A stretch of DNA of 64,000 nucleotides from Chitinimonas koreensis (GCF_014353015.1 NZ_CP060704.1:2505001-2569000), one strand, 5' to 3'. Shown: positions 11,835 through 21,529, counted from the first letter of the stretch. The notes: generated by a model from the letters alone, not told the origin. Made by a program: numbers and translations.

Positions 11835-13161
11835 TCAGCTCCCGGTTACCTGGGTGGAAAGGTCGAGGCCGTCGCGGTCCGCCGCGGGGGCGCCGGCCGG
11901 GGTGAGATCGGCGCCGAGCAGCGGCGTCGGGCCGCTGCCGCGCACGGTGATGCGCAGCCGTTCGGTATCGGCGGCCGGCGCCGCGGCCAGCGTCAGGGTG
12001 ACGCGGCGTTCGGCATCGGCGTAGACCGGCGGCGCCGCGGCCAGCGGCGTCGCGGTCCAGCCGGTCGGGCCGTAGGCGGTGACGGTGAAGGCGGGGCCGC
12101 CACGCTCGGCGGCGCCAGCGGCAGGTCGAAGTCGAGCGTGACGCTGTCGCTGCTCCAGCTCGCCGCGACCACGCGCGGCCCGCCGGCAACGGCCTCGGCG
12201 GTGTCGACCGCCGGGCCTGCCACGCCGGGGCGCAGCAGCAGCGCCTGCAGCACTTCGGTCGGCAGCAGGGTGGCGCGGTGGTCGGGGTCGGGCGGATCGG
12301 CCAGCGCGACCTGCCAGCCTTCGGCGTCGCGGAACAGGTGCAGGCCGCCGAGCCGGGCCAGCACCAGGCAGCCGTCGTCGTCCTCGGCCAGGTCGGACGC
12401 CGGCGCGGCATCGGCCGTCGCACCGGTCTCGATCGCGGCGCGGGTCAGCACCGTGCGCCACAGCGCCTCGGTGGCGGCGGCGCGTTCGCCGGGCGGCAGG
12501 GCGGCGATGTCGGCCTGGCGTTCGGCCAGCCAGGCGTCGCCGGCCTCGGCCGCGGCCAGACCGAGCAGCACCCGCAGCAGCCGATAGGACGGCACGCCGG
12601 CCGGGCGGGCGGCCGGGCACGGCGCAGGCTCAGCACCGGACGTTCGCAGATGCGCGAATAGGCGATGCCGGGCGAGCCGTCGCCGGCGCACGGATCGGCG
12701 ATGGCCGGCACCGGGCGCGACAGGCAGCTGCCGTGGCACAGCACCACTTCGGCGTCGAAGGTGGCGTTGTCCTTGTCGGCCAGGTCGAGGAAGTCGTCGT
12801 CGTCGCGGTGCTTCTCCCACCAGGCCGGCAGGCCCAGGCATTGCGCCTCGGCCAGTTCCAGGTCGCGGCCGCGGCGGTCGAGCGCGTAGCCGGGCGCCAC
12901 CTTCAGCTCGCGCCGGGCGGCGTCGAACTCGACGCCGTAGCCGTAGACCACGCCGCTGCCGTGCAGCGCGCGCTGGTGGCGGCGCAGCCGGCCGACGTGG
13001 AAGCCTTGCTCGACGCGGAAGTCCTCCACTCCGAGCAGCATGCCGAAGTGGTAGTTGATCGCGCAGTCCGGCGCGTCCGGCAGGCTGCCGGCGCAGGCGT
13101 CGCAGCTGCCCTGGCAGCCGCAGCCGGCCTGGCTGGCCGCGGTGGTGTCGGGTGCTCCCAT
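11835..13161 (-). CDS. eCIS-cluster protein with Cys-rich N-terminus, related to the downstream gene (two frameshifts)
   Basis: The ATG at 13161 has a strong AGGAGG-type site. Adding one base near 12603 and one near 12095 gives a continuous 442-residue frame. The N-terminus is Cys-rich (CGCQGSCDACAG), followed by NYHFGMLLGVEDFRVEQGFH and GSGVVYGYGVEFD. That segment aligns with HYFDGKFLRADALTLEQDYH and GVVHGLGIAL of the next gene, so the two are paralogs in their first ~60 residues. The C-terminus looks like a beta domain (FTVTAYGPTGW, then RLRITVRGSG). The function is unknown. Proteins with this signature are, to my recollection, found in eCIS loci, so a particle component is likely. Confidence 0.6.
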
Positions 13162-13207
13162 GTTTTGCTCCTCCTGAGTTCTGTGAGGGTGAGGTGTGAG
13201 GCGTGAG

Positions 13208-13366
13208 GTGTTCACCCCATCCCCACCCCGGCCCTCCCCTTGAAGGGGAGGGAGTGGTGCAGTGATGCATATGACGATCGCTACCAGTGGAACCCGCTGC
13301 CGATGGAAGTCGCGCTGCGCTACGCCTCCTCTTCAAGGGGAGGTTGGGTGGGGATGGGGTGGACAC
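13208..13366. repeat. long inverted intergenic repeat (CCCCATCCCCACC / GGTGGGGATGGGG), family D
   Basis: The left arm, around 13211-13253, reads CACCCCATCCCCACC and CCCTCCCCTTGAAGGGGAGG. The right arm, around 13331-13365, reads TTCAAGGGGAGG and GGTGGGGATGGGGTG. A related left arm recurs at 21419-21455. The gap between the coiled-coil gene and the Cys-rich gene contains nothing else I can identify. Confidence 0.65.
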
Positions 13367-13403
13367 CTCACCCTCACGCCTCACTCAGCCGCGTAGCGGC
13401 GCC

Positions 13404-14789
13404 TCACACTTCCGCCAAGAACCGCACCGCGCTCTGCCGCCGCCGCGCCAGCAGCTCGGCCGCCGCGGTCGCCTCGGCCTGCCGTTGCGCCAGCGCCTCG
13501 TGCAGCACGACCACCTTGCGCCGCTCGCGGCTGGCGGCGTCGAGCGCGGCGGCCAGCGCCGTCTCGGCGTTGACGACCGCGCTCTTGATGTCGGCCACCG
13601 TGGCGTCCTTGATCGGCCCCAGCGTCGCCACCGCGGCGTCGAGCCGGTCGAGCCGGTCCCACAGCGCGTCCGGCACCGCCACCCACCAGGCCGACAGCAG
13701 CGGCAGGTCGGCCGCCAGCGCCGATTCGGCGGCGCCGAGCTCGCCGGCCAGCGTGCCGACCGCGTCGAACTTGGTCTGCAGCGTCGGGTCGGCGGCGCGC
13801 AGCGCGGCGTCGGTCTTGTCCGGCTCGGCGGCGCGCGCGGCGAACAGCGCGTTCTGGTAGGCCAGGTCGGCGGCGTCGAGCGCGGCCTGCTTGTCGTCGC
13901 GGGTCTTGAGCTTTTCCAGCGCGTCCTCGCGCGCATCGGTCAGCGTCGCGTCGGCGCTGATCAGCACCGCCTTCTGCGCCGCGGTCAGCGCCGAGCCCGG
14001 CAGTTCGGCCAGCGACTTGAGCGCGTCGCGCGCCTGGGCCACTGCCGGCTGGGTCTGGGCATAGGCCTGCAGCGCCGCCACCGCGGCGTCGAAGGTGGCC
14101 TGCAGCGCGGCGAGCTTGTCGATCTGGCGCGTGCTGGACTCGTTCCAGGCGGTGTTGCCGGCCAGCGCGGCGGCGGCGCGCGCGGCGGCGTTGGCGCGCA
14201 GCGTGTCGGCCAGCGCGCGGCGGGCGCGCACGCGCTTGATGAAGCTGCGCTTGTCGTCGGCATTGCTCGGGAAGTCCGCTTCGACCTTGCCGCGCGCGGC
14301 GGCCTCGAAATCGGTCAGCGCGGCCTGGGCCTGGCTCTTGTAGCTGGCCAGCGGCGCGGCGGCCCAGGCCTGGCGCTGGTCGTGGGCCGGCTGGGCGGCG
14401 GCCAGGGCGGCGCGCGCGTCGGCCAGCCGGGCGGCGGTTTCGTTCACCCGGGCGGCGTCGGCTGCGCGCTGCTCGCCGAGCCGGCGCTTGGCCGCCTCGT
14501 TCGCGGCATGGTTGGCGCCGGCCTGGCGCCAGGCGATCAGCGCGTCGCGCATGGCGATCAGCAGCGGATCGCCGTCGGCCGGCAACGGGATCGCGGCGAG
14601 CTGCTTGCGGATCGCCTCGACCTGGTCGCGCGCCGCCTGCAACTGGGCCGCGCTGCCGGCGTAGGCGGCGATGGCGACCTGCTCGGCCGCCTGGGTCGAG
14701 GCCAGCCGGCCGCGGGCGGCGGTCAGCGCGGCGTCGAGCCGGCCGACTTCGTCGGTCCAGAATCCGATCAGGGTGGTAGGGGTTGCCAT
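13404..14789 (-). CDS. helical coiled-coil eCIS protein (candidate length-determining protein)
   Basis: The ATG at 14789 follows AGGAGG at good spacing; 461 aa. The sequence is almost entirely Ala/Leu/Glu/Arg/Asp-rich heptad-like helix (RLDAALTAARGRLASTQAAE, SFIKRVRARRALADTLRANA) with very few Gly or Pro and no signal peptide. It lies just downstream of the AAA+ ATPase gene. No separate tape-measure gene is apparent in this cluster, and an extended helical protein is the natural candidate for that role, but no family could be named and the assignment is inference. It could instead be a chaperone or scaffold. Confidence 0.65.
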   Translation of the reverse strand: MATPTTLIGFWTDEVGRLDAALTAARGRLASTQAAEQVAIAAYAGSAAQLQAARDQVEAIRKQLAAIPLPADGDPLLIAMRDALIAWRQAGANHAANEAAKRRLGEQRAADAARVNETAARLADARAALAAAQPAHDQRQAWAAAPLASYKSQAQAALTDFEAAARGKVEADFPSNADDKRSFIKRVRARRALADTLRANAAARAAAALAGNTAWNESSTRQIDKLAALQATFDAAVAALQAYAQTQPAVAQARDALKSLAELPGSALTAAQKAVLISADATLTDAREDALEKLKTRDDKQAALDAADLAYQNALFAARAAEPDKTDAALRAADPTLQTKFDAVGTLAGELGAAESALAADLPLLSAWWVAVPDALWDRLDRLDAAVATLGPIKDATVADIKSAVVNAETALAAALDAASRERRKVVVLHEALAQRQAEATAAAELLARRRQSAVRFLAEV

Positions 14790-14856
14790 GGTGCCTCCTG
14801 GGGTGTCGGTGTTCGGTTCGTGTTCGGTGCCTGTCGGCCGTGCATCGCGGGTTTCA

Positions 14857-14947
14857 AGTAGGTCGGGCTTTACGCCGTAGGTCGGGCTTGACGCCCGGCA
14901 GCGCTGCCGGCCGAGGACGCCGTCGGGCGTAAAGCCCGACCTGCCGG
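14857..14947. repeat. REP-like palindromic repeat, family B copy 1
   Basis: An inverted repeat built from GTAGGTCGGGCTTNACGCC on one side and GGGCGTAAAGCCCGACCTGC on the other, separated by a CGGCAGCGCTGCCG hairpin. Relatives lie at 20.98, 28.37, 28.48 and 37.26 kb, all between eCIS genes. Confidence 0.75.
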
Positions 14948-15008
14948 CGCTGCGCTCGGCGGCCGAGCCTCGGCGTCCTCTGCGGTTCAAGCTCTTGCGC
15001 ACCGCGGC

Positions 15009-17114
15009 TCATGCTTGCGCTCCCGCCACCCGGCGCCCGGCCGGGAAGCCCGGATGCGCGCGGCCGGCCTTCTCGAACTCGCGTTCGATCGCGGCCAGGA
15101 AGTGCGCCTGGCCGATGCGCGCGCCCTCGGCCGCGGCGAGGAAGGCCGCCGCCAGGCTGGCGTTGCGGATCTGGGCGCCGCTGATGGCGTACCAGTCGGC
15201 CAGCTCGTGCAGGTCGACGTCGGCCGCCAGCGGCGCGCCGGCGGGCAGGTGCAGCTGCCACAGCCGTTCGCGGGTGGCGAGGTCCGGCTCGGGGAACTCG
15301 ACGATGTGGTCGAACCGGCGCGTGAAAGCCGCGTCGAGGTTGGCGCGCAGGTTGGTGGTCAGCACCGCCGTGCCGTCGAAGCGCTCCAGCCGCTGCAACA
15401 GGTAGGCGGTCTCGAGGTTGGCGTAGCGGTCGTGCGCGTCGCCGCCCTCGCTGCGGCGGCCGAACAAGGCGTCGGCCTCGTCGAACAGCAGCAGTGCGCG
15501 GGCGTGCTCGGCCAGCTCGAACACCGCCGCCAGGTTCTTCTCGGTTTCGCCGATCCACTTCGACACCAGGCTGGCGATGTCGACTACCAGCAGGTCGATG
15601 CCGAGCGCGCGGGCCATCGCCTCGGCCGCCAGCGTCTTGCCGGTGCCGGGCGGGCCGTGGAACAGCAGCTTGAGGCCGCGCCGGCCGCTGCGGCCCTGCT
15701 CGAAGCCCCAGTCGTCCAGCACCGTGATCTGCTGGTGCACGCGCCGCACCGCCTGTTCGAGCTGGGCGGCGCCGAGCGGCGGCAGCAGCAGCGCGTCCCA
15801 GTCGACCCGCGGCTGCACCCGCTGCACGCCGGGCCGGGCGCGCCAGGCGACGCGGGCGCGCAGGCTGTCGGCGACGTCGTCGAGGTCGAGCGCGCGCGCC
15901 TCGATGCGCTGGCGCAGCGCCAGGTCCTCGGCGATGCCGCGCGCCTCGTCGGGCTCGATCGGGTAGCGCGCCGCCAACAGGCCGGCGCGGCCGGCCAGGT
16001 CGGGCAGCAGGGTGGCCCACATATCGCGCCGGGCGGTGGCGGCCAGCGGCTCGACCCGCAGCGTCAGCACCGGCAGCGCCAGCGCGGGCAAGGCGCGCTC
16101 GGCCGCGGCGGCGACCAGCAGCGGCGCGCGCCAGCCCAGCCGTTCGAGCGCGTGGTGGGCGGCCGGCGGCCCGGCGCCGTCGTCGTCGCCGAGTTCCAGC
16201 CAGGGCACCGCGGCATGGGCATGGGCGACGCAGCAGGCATCGACCGCCCAGTCCGGCTCGCCGGCCGCGGCGCGCGCGCGCACCGCCGCCACTTGGGCCA
16301 GGCCGAGCAGCGCACGCACGCGGGTGGCGCGCATCGCCTCGTTGCCGCCGAGCAGCGCCACCAGGCAGGGCTCGCCGCGCGCCAGCGCCTGGGCGGCGCG
16401 GCGGCTGTCGGGCTGATCCAGCCAGCCTTCGAGGCCCGGCACGCGGCGGAAGCCCGGCAGCAGCTCGGCTTCGGCCAGCCGCGGCGGTCGGCCGTCGAGC
16501 GCTTCCCACACGCCTGGGCCGGGCCGCAGCAGGCGGCCGTGCCAGGGACCGTCGCCGTCGAGCCGCAGCAGTCCGAGCCGGGCGCTGGGCGAGTCGAGCA
16601 GCAGCGTTTCGATCGCGTCGCGCACCGCCTCGGTCGCCGCCATGGCATCCGCGGCCGCGGCCTGCTGTTCCTGCCAGGCCAGCGCCAGCGCGACGGTGGG
16701 GTAGGGCAGGCCGTGCGGATGCAGCTGGCGCAGCAGCGCGGCATAGCCCTCGTGCAGCTCGGGCAGCACGGCCAGCAGCAGCAGGTCGGCCGCCAGCCGG
16801 CCGTGGCGGGCCGAGGGCGGGGCCAGCCGGTCGAGCGGGTGGAGCGCGGCGGCGACCGGCTCGGCTTCGCGCGCATGCACGCTGCCGTCGGCGCCGAGCC
16901 GCAGGCCGAGGCCGTCGGCATGCACCGCGACGAAGCGCAGCGCGGCGGCCAGGCCTTCGGCCGGCGCCGGCCCGGCCGGGTCGAGCGCGGCGGCCAGGCC
17001 TTCGCGCACGGCGACGCCGTGGGCCAGCCGCAGCGCGACGGCGGCCGCCTCGCGGCGGGTATGGCGGCGCACCTCGGGCGGCGCGGCCAAGAGGGGAAGG
17101 GCGCGATCATTCAT
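15009..17114 (-). CDS. AAA+ ATPase of the contractile injection system (Afp15/Pvc15-like)
   Basis: The protein has 701 aa; its start overlaps the end of the upstream gene by 8 bases. The N-terminal ~430 residues are a variable helical region. The C-terminal half is a classical AAA+ module: Walker A GPPGTGKT, Walker B LLLFDEADALFG, sensor-1 VLTTNLRANLD, and the arginine-finger segment AAFTRRFDHIVEFPEPD. Known Afp15/Pvc15-type ATPases are conserved in eCIS loci and needed for particle assembly. This family identification is strong. The helical N-terminus probably recognises its client. Confidence 0.92.
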   Translation of the reverse strand: MNDRALPLLAAPPEVRRHTRREAAAVALRLAHGVAVREGLAAALDPAGPAPAEGLAAALRFVAVHADGLGLRLGADGSVHAREAEPVAAALHPLDRLAPPSARHGRLAADLLLLAVLPELHEGYAALLRQLHPHGLPYPTVALALAWQEQQAAAADAMAATEAVRDAIETLLLDSPSARLGLLRLDGDGPWHGRLLRPGPGVWEALDGRPPRLAEAELLPGFRRVPGLEGWLDQPDSRRAAQALARGEPCLVALLGGNEAMRATRVRALLGLAQVAAVRARAAAGEPDWAVDACCVAHAHAAVPWLELGDDDGAGPPAAHHALERLGWRAPLLVAAAAERALPALALPVLTLRVEPLAATARRDMWATLLPDLAGRAGLLAARYPIEPDEARGIAEDLALRQRIEARALDLDDVADSLRARVAWRARPGVQRVQPRVDWDALLLPPLGAAQLEQAVRRVHQQITVLDDWGFEQGRSGRRGLKLLFHGPPGTGKTLAAEAMARALGIDLLVVDIASLVSKWIGETEKNLAAVFELAEHARALLLFDEADALFGRRSEGGDAHDRYANLETAYLLQRLERFDGTAVLTTNLRANLDAAFTRRFDHIVEFPEPDLATRERLWQLHLPAGAPLAADVDLHELADWYAISGAQIRNASLAAAFLAAAEGARIGQAHFLAAIEREFEKAGRAHPGFPAGRRVAGAQA

Positions 17115-18699
17115 AGACGAACCTCACGACGCAGCCGAGCCAGGGCAGCCAGCCCGGATCGAGATCGAGCGCGGCCCGGCGCAGGCGCACGTCGGCCTGC
17201 TCGAGCGGGAAGTGGACTTCGATCCAGCCCGGCTCGATGCGCAGGCGGGCGGGGCGGCGGCAGACGGCGGCCACGCCGGTGCCGGGGCCGAGGCGGTGGG
17301 TGAGCCAGGCCGCGAGCAGGCCGGCTATCTCGGACGGTGCATCGGCGCGGTCGCCATTCGAGGCTGAAGCCGTTCCTGCGGTGTCCGACCCGCGAGGCGC
17401 GTCGCGCCAAGCCGCCAATTCCGCCGCCGACGGCTGCCAGCCGCCGCAGAACGCCCGCACCGCCACGTCGTCGGCCGGCACGCCGATCGCCTCGGTCGCC
17501 AGCCGCCACAGTCGCGGCGGCAAGGCCTCGTCGTCGGCCGCATCGAGCCAGCCGAGCGCCGGCACCGCGTGCAGCAGGAACAGCAGGCCGCCCCAGTCGC
17601 TGGCCTGCCATTCGGCCGGTTCGGGCAGCGGCGGCAGCGGGAGATCGCCGGCGCCGGCCGCGGCGGCTTCGGCCGGCTCGGCCGTGCCTTCGGCGGCAGC
17701 ATGCGGCTGCGGCAGGTCGGTCGCCGCGCCGGGTCGCGGTGGAACGGCAGGCGGCGCATGGGCCGCGGCCTGGTCGGCCGGTGGTGCTGCGTGCGGCGAC
17801 TGCGCCGGTGCGGCCGCGCGCTCGCCGGCCGCGGCCGGCCGTTCGCCGTCGCCGCGCACCGTGCGCAAGGGCAAGGCCGTGGCCGAGCTCGGCTCGGCGG
17901 CGAGCCAGGCGGCGGCGACGCGGGCCTCGGCCTGCCGGCCGCCGCCGGCCGCCGCGCCGGGCCAGCCGGCGCCGGCCAGCAGCACCGCCAGCGCCGCGCG
18001 CTGGCGCGCCGCCAGCCAGGGCTGGGCCTCGATCCAGCGGCGCAGCGCGATCACCAGCGGATTGGCGGGCAAGGCCGGCGCGGCCAGCACCGCGGCGCGC
18101 GCCGGCGGGGTCCAGGCCAGGTAGCCGGCGGTCTGCGGACAGGCGCCGAACAGCGCCAGCCAGGCCGGCGGCGGCACCGCCTGCAGCAAGGCGGTCAGCG
18201 CGCCGGTCGCCGTCTCGGCGGCGATCAGCCGGGTCAGCACCGGCCAGATCGACTCGGAATCGGCCTGCAGCGCCCGCAGCGCGGCCTCGCGCAGGGTGGG
18301 GACGTCGACGGCGTCGTCGGCCAGCCAGCCCATCTGGCGCCAGGCCCAGGCCCGCGCGGTGCGGCCGCAGGCGGCCTGGTAGACCAGGTCGGCCAGCGCG
18401 GCGCGGCGGTCGCGGTAGCGCACCGCCACCGTGTCGTCGCCGCGTTCGAGCGCAGCCGCCACCGCCTGCTGCAGCGCGGCTTGCCAGGCGGCCGCCACCT
18501 GGGCGTCGCCGCGGTCGGCGTCCCAGCGCAGCCGCAGCGTCAGCGTGCGGATCAGCAGCCACTCGTCGGCGCCGAGGCCGAAGCCGGCGTCGAGGTCGAG
18601 CCCGGCCAGCGCTGCGTCCCAGCCGCGCAGCCGCTCGGGCGGCAGCGGCGCCGCGCTGCGGTAGCGGTTGTGCCAGTGCTCGATGCGCAGGCCGTTCAT
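17107..18699 (-). CDS. conserved eCIS protein of unknown function
   Basis: The ATG at 18699 overlaps the stop of the gpI-like gene (ATGA), and the product has 530 aa. The N-terminal half is Ala/Leu/Trp-rich helix (LLIRTLTLRLRWDAD). A Pro/Ala-rich linker lies around residues 280-340. The C-terminus has a strongly patterned block, RIEPGWIEVHFPLEQADVRL and LDLDPGWLPWLGCVVRFVYE; as I recall it, this ending recurs in proteins encoded next to eCIS ATPases. Bases 17345-17385 inside the linker-to-tail segment match one arm of the family C intergenic repeat, so residues around GTASASNGD may derive from a repeat insertion. Tight coupling to the ATPase suggests the two work together. Confidence 0.75.
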   Translation of the reverse strand: MNGLRIEHWHNRYRSAAPLPPERLRGWDAALAGLDLDAGFGLGADEWLLIRTLTLRLRWDADRGDAQVAAAWQAALQQAVAAALERGDDTVAVRYRDRRAALADLVYQAACGRTARAWAWRQMGWLADDAVDVPTLREAALRALQADSESIWPVLTRLIAAETATGALTALLQAVPPPAWLALFGACPQTAGYLAWTPPARAAVLAAPALPANPLVIALRRWIEAQPWLAARQRAALAVLLAGAGWPGAAAGGGRQAEARVAAAWLAAEPSSATALPLRTVRGDGERPAAAGERAAAPAQSPHAAPPADQAAAHAPPAVPPRPGAATDLPQPHAAAEGTAEPAEAAAAGAGDLPLPPLPEPAEWQASDWGGLLFLLHAVPALGWLDAADDEALPPRLWRLATEAIGVPADDVAVRAFCGGWQPSAAELAAWRDAPRGSDTAGTASASNGDRADAPSEIAGLLAAWLTHRLGPGTGVAAVCRRPARLRIEPGWIEVHFPLEQADVRLRRAALDLDPGWLPWLGCVVRFVYE

Positions 18700-20876
18700 T
18701 GCCAGCTCCCCGGTTCTCGGCCGGCGCGGTCGAGCTCGGGCCGGCCCAGGGTGTAGCCCTTGCCGAGCACCGCGTCGCCGAGCACCAGCGGATCGAAGCC
18801 CGAGCTCTTGCCGATCATCGAGGCGAGGCCGACGTGCAGGCCGACGCCGACCCGGGTGCCGACCGCGGCGCCGCAGACGTCGAACATCGTGTGGGCCGGC
18901 TTGTGGGTCTCGATCAGCTTGCGCACCGCGCGCAGCTGGGCGTCGTCGAGGTCGGCCAGCACGGTGACGCTGAAGCGGTGGGCGAAGCCCTCGAACGGCT
19001 GCTCGGCCGCCTCGGGCAGCGCGGTCTCGCCGTCGCGGCCGATGCTGCCGCCGACCCGGAAACCGCTGCCGAGCACCGAGCGCGATGCGGTGGCCTCGGG
19101 GTTGCCGGCCACGCCGCCGCCGCGCAGGCGGAAGGTCTCGATCACGATCGCCTCGGCGCCGGTCAGCAGGGTGATCATCCTCTGCAGGCTCTGCAGCGTG
19201 CCGCGGCAGCGGAACAGCGTGGCGGCCTCGGCGATCAGCCGCCGCCGCGCCGCCTCGGGCCAGACCGGGTCGAGCGCCAGGCCGACGAAGCCGGCCAGCC
19301 AGTCGAGCGCCTCGGCCGGCGCCACGCGCGGGTCGAGCAGGCGGTGGCGGCCGTCGCCGACCGCGCCCCATTCGCCGAGCGTGGCGGCGATCGGCGCCAG
19401 GTAGCGCTGCAGGAAGTCGCGCGCGGCCGGCTCGCGCCACAGCGTGCGCGGCAGCTGGCCGAGCAGGCCGTGGCCCGGGTATTCGGCCTGCACCGAGCGC
19501 AGCCGCGGCGTCTTGGAACGGGTGCCGGCGAATTCGAACACCAGCCACAGGTAGCGGCCCGGCGGCGCGATCACCGGCGCCTCGTAGCGGGCGAAGCCGT
19601 CGGGGCCGGGCGGCGCCAGCGGTCGCGGCGAATCGTCGCGGTAGAGCGGCTGGCCGGCGGCCGGGCCGTAGTCGAGCATGGCTTGGCCCGGCAGCGGCGT
19701 GCGCGTCTCCTCGGCCAGCGGCAGCAGGGCTTCGCCGGCCGGCGCCTTGCGCTCGATCGGGCGCAGCTCGTCGAGATCGTCGCGGCTGTAGCAGCGCACG
19801 GTAAGGCGGGTGCCGTCGGGGATGCAGGCCTCGATCAGGATGCGGCCCCATTGGGCCTGGTCGAGCCCGCTGTCGAGCGCGAAGCCGAACACCGTGCCGG
19901 CTTCGAGGAAGCTCGGCCGTGCCGGCGCGGCATGGCGCAGGCCGCGCGCGGTCCAGTAGGCGATGCGGCCGTCGGGCGCCCGCGCGATGCCGCGGCCGTC
20001 GTAGCCCGGCGCGGCCAGGCCGGCCAGCGGCGCGACGTGGCGGCCGTTCAGCCGGCGGCGCAGGAAGTCCTCGCCGGGGCGGCGGGCGAACACCAGCAGC
20101 CAGCCGAGCTCGGGGTCGTGCTCGCCGATCAGGAAATCGGTGCAGTAGGGGATGGCGATGACGATGTTGTGGTCGTGCAGGCAGCGCAGTTCAGCACTGG
20201 CCTGGCCGGCATCGAGCAGCACGAAGGCGCGGCCGTCGGCGGCGACGTCGAGCCGGTCGGCGGCCGGCACCTCGGCCGGCCAGGGCAGCGGCTGCGGCGG
20301 GTCGCAGGGGCTCAGCGACAGCCAGGCCGGCGTGTCGAGCAGCGCGTAGGCGCGGCCGCGGGCATAGGCGACATCGAGCGGCCTGCCGCTGGTGGCGACC
20401 TGGCGGGCGACCTCGTGCTGCCAGGTGTCGACCAGCCAGATCGAGGCCAGCGCCTCGCCGCCGTCGCCCGGATCGGCGATGTAGAGGTAGTCGGCCTCGT
20501 CGCAGGCCAGCGCGACCGGCCGGAAAGGCAGCGGCGCATCGCCGCCGAAGCCGCCGCTCTCGCTCTCGGCGCCGCTGAGCTCGTACGGCGCCGGCGCGTC
20601 GGCCGCCACGCCGAGCGTGGTGCGCTTGCCCCAGGCCAGGAATTCGAGCCCACCGGTCTCGGGCAGCGGGTGGAACAGCCGGCAATGGCGGTCGAACACC
20701 GGGCCGGCGAAACCGCCGGCGAACGGCGTGGCCTCGGGCAGGGTGTGGTCGCCGGCCGGATCGGGCGCCAGCGTGACGACCTCGTCGGCCAGCGCGGTGG
20801 CGTCGAAGCCGCAGCGCAGCCAGTGCGGGCGGCCGCGCATCTCGACCAGGCCGGAGGTGGGGGCGCCGGCGATCAT
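18696..20876 (-). CDS. phage tail protein, P2 gpI-like domain with N-terminal propeller-like region
   Basis: The ATG at 20876 is chosen over an in-frame upstream ATG at 20936 because GGAGG sits just before it; 726 aa. Residues 1-430 look like a beta-propeller (repeated motifs such as ALACDEADYLYIADPGDGGE and ADGRAFVLLD). Residues ~475-575 match the gpI-type tail domain of contractile tails (RDFLQRYLAPIAATLGEWGA, then LDWLAGFVGLALDPVW and FRCRGTLQSLQRMITLLTGA). This family joins the baseplate to fibres in P2-like tails, so the protein probably forms the outer wedge of the eCIS baseplate. Confidence 0.85.
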   Translation of the reverse strand: MIAGAPTSGLVEMRGRPHWLRCGFDATALADEVVTLAPDPAGDHTLPEATPFAGGFAGPVFDRHCRLFHPLPETGGLEFLAWGKRTTLGVAADAPAPYELSGAESESGGFGGDAPLPFRPVALACDEADYLYIADPGDGGEALASIWLVDTWQHEVARQVATSGRPLDVAYARGRAYALLDTPAWLSLSPCDPPQPLPWPAEVPAADRLDVAADGRAFVLLDAGQASAELRCLHDHNIVIAIPYCTDFLIGEHDPELGWLLVFARRPGEDFLRRRLNGRHVAPLAGLAAPGYDGRGIARAPDGRIAYWTARGLRHAAPARPSFLEAGTVFGFALDSGLDQAQWGRILIEACIPDGTRLTVRCYSRDDLDELRPIERKAPAGEALLPLAEETRTPLPGQAMLDYGPAAGQPLYRDDSPRPLAPPGPDGFARYEAPVIAPPGRYLWLVFEFAGTRSKTPRLRSVQAEYPGHGLLGQLPRTLWREPAARDFLQRYLAPIAATLGEWGAVGDGRHRLLDPRVAPAEALDWLAGFVGLALDPVWPEAARRRLIAEAATLFRCRGTLQSLQRMITLLTGAEAIVIETFRLRGGGVAGNPEATASRSVLGSGFRVGGSIGRDGETALPEAAEQPFEGFAHRFSVTVLADLDDAQLRAVRKLIETHKPAHTMFDVCGAAVGTRVGVGLHVGLASMIGKSSGFDPLVLGDAVLGKGYTLGRPELDRAGREPGSWQ

Positions 20877-20976
20877 GGGCGGCCTCCTTCCTGGGGAAGG
20901 GGGAAGCGGGAAGGGGGAAGGGCGGAACGATTCCACCGTCCGCGGTTCGGCCTCGCCGCGCTTGGGGCGTGAGCCC

Positions 20977-21046
20977 GTAGGTCGGACTTCGGTCCGACCG
21001 CGCCGCCGATGAAGGCTGCTGTCGGACCGAAGTCCGACCTACCAGG
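20977..21046. repeat. REP-like palindromic repeat, family B copy 2 (variant)
   Basis: Inverted arms GTAGGTCGGACTTCGGTCCG and CGGACCGAAGTCCGACCTAC are nearly perfect reverse complements with about 30 bases between them. It belongs to the GTAGGTCGG family but has a diverged core. Confidence 0.75.
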
Positions 21047-21529
21047 CTTACTGGCGGCCATCGGGACATTCGCTTCATTGGCTACGGAGAGCTCCAATCC
21101 CGTCGAAGCCGCCGAGCACCGCAGGGCCTCGCGGGGGAGTCGGCGAGCACTGTTTGAGGCCCGTAGGGCCGAGTTGTGCAGCCGCCCGCGAGGACCGAGG
21201 AGCGCAGGGGACCCCTGCGCAGCAGGGGCGGCTTTGTCGGGTCGCCTTTTCTTTGGTTATTTTCTTTTGGCGAAGCAAAAGAAAGTAACCCGGCTGCGGG
21301 ACGGGCCCCGCTCCAATCTGCGCGCAGCGCGGCATCTGCGGCGATAGCCGCTAAACAATCAGCCTTGCTTGATTGTCTTTCACCAATAGTGATTGGCACT
21401 TCAATAGTAAATGTGAAGTCACCCCATCCCCACCCTGACCCTCCCCTTGAAGGGGCGGGAACGTGGTCATTCCCCGCACACGCGACTTGCCGATGGACGA
21501 GCGCGGCTTGCCGATACGAGCCGTCCATC
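21047..21529. other. intergenic region, no gene; AT-rich hairpin and family D arm
   Basis: No supported gene. The clearest structure is a 15-base-arm inverted repeat at 21255-21290 (GGTTATTTTCTTTTG / CAAAAGAAAGTAACC, loop GCGAAG, one mismatch). A family D fragment (CCCCATCCCCACC and CCCTCCCCTTGAAGGGG) lies at 21419-21455. Short frames crossing this hairpin have the look of a recurrent spurious translation rather than a gene. Confidence 0.6.
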
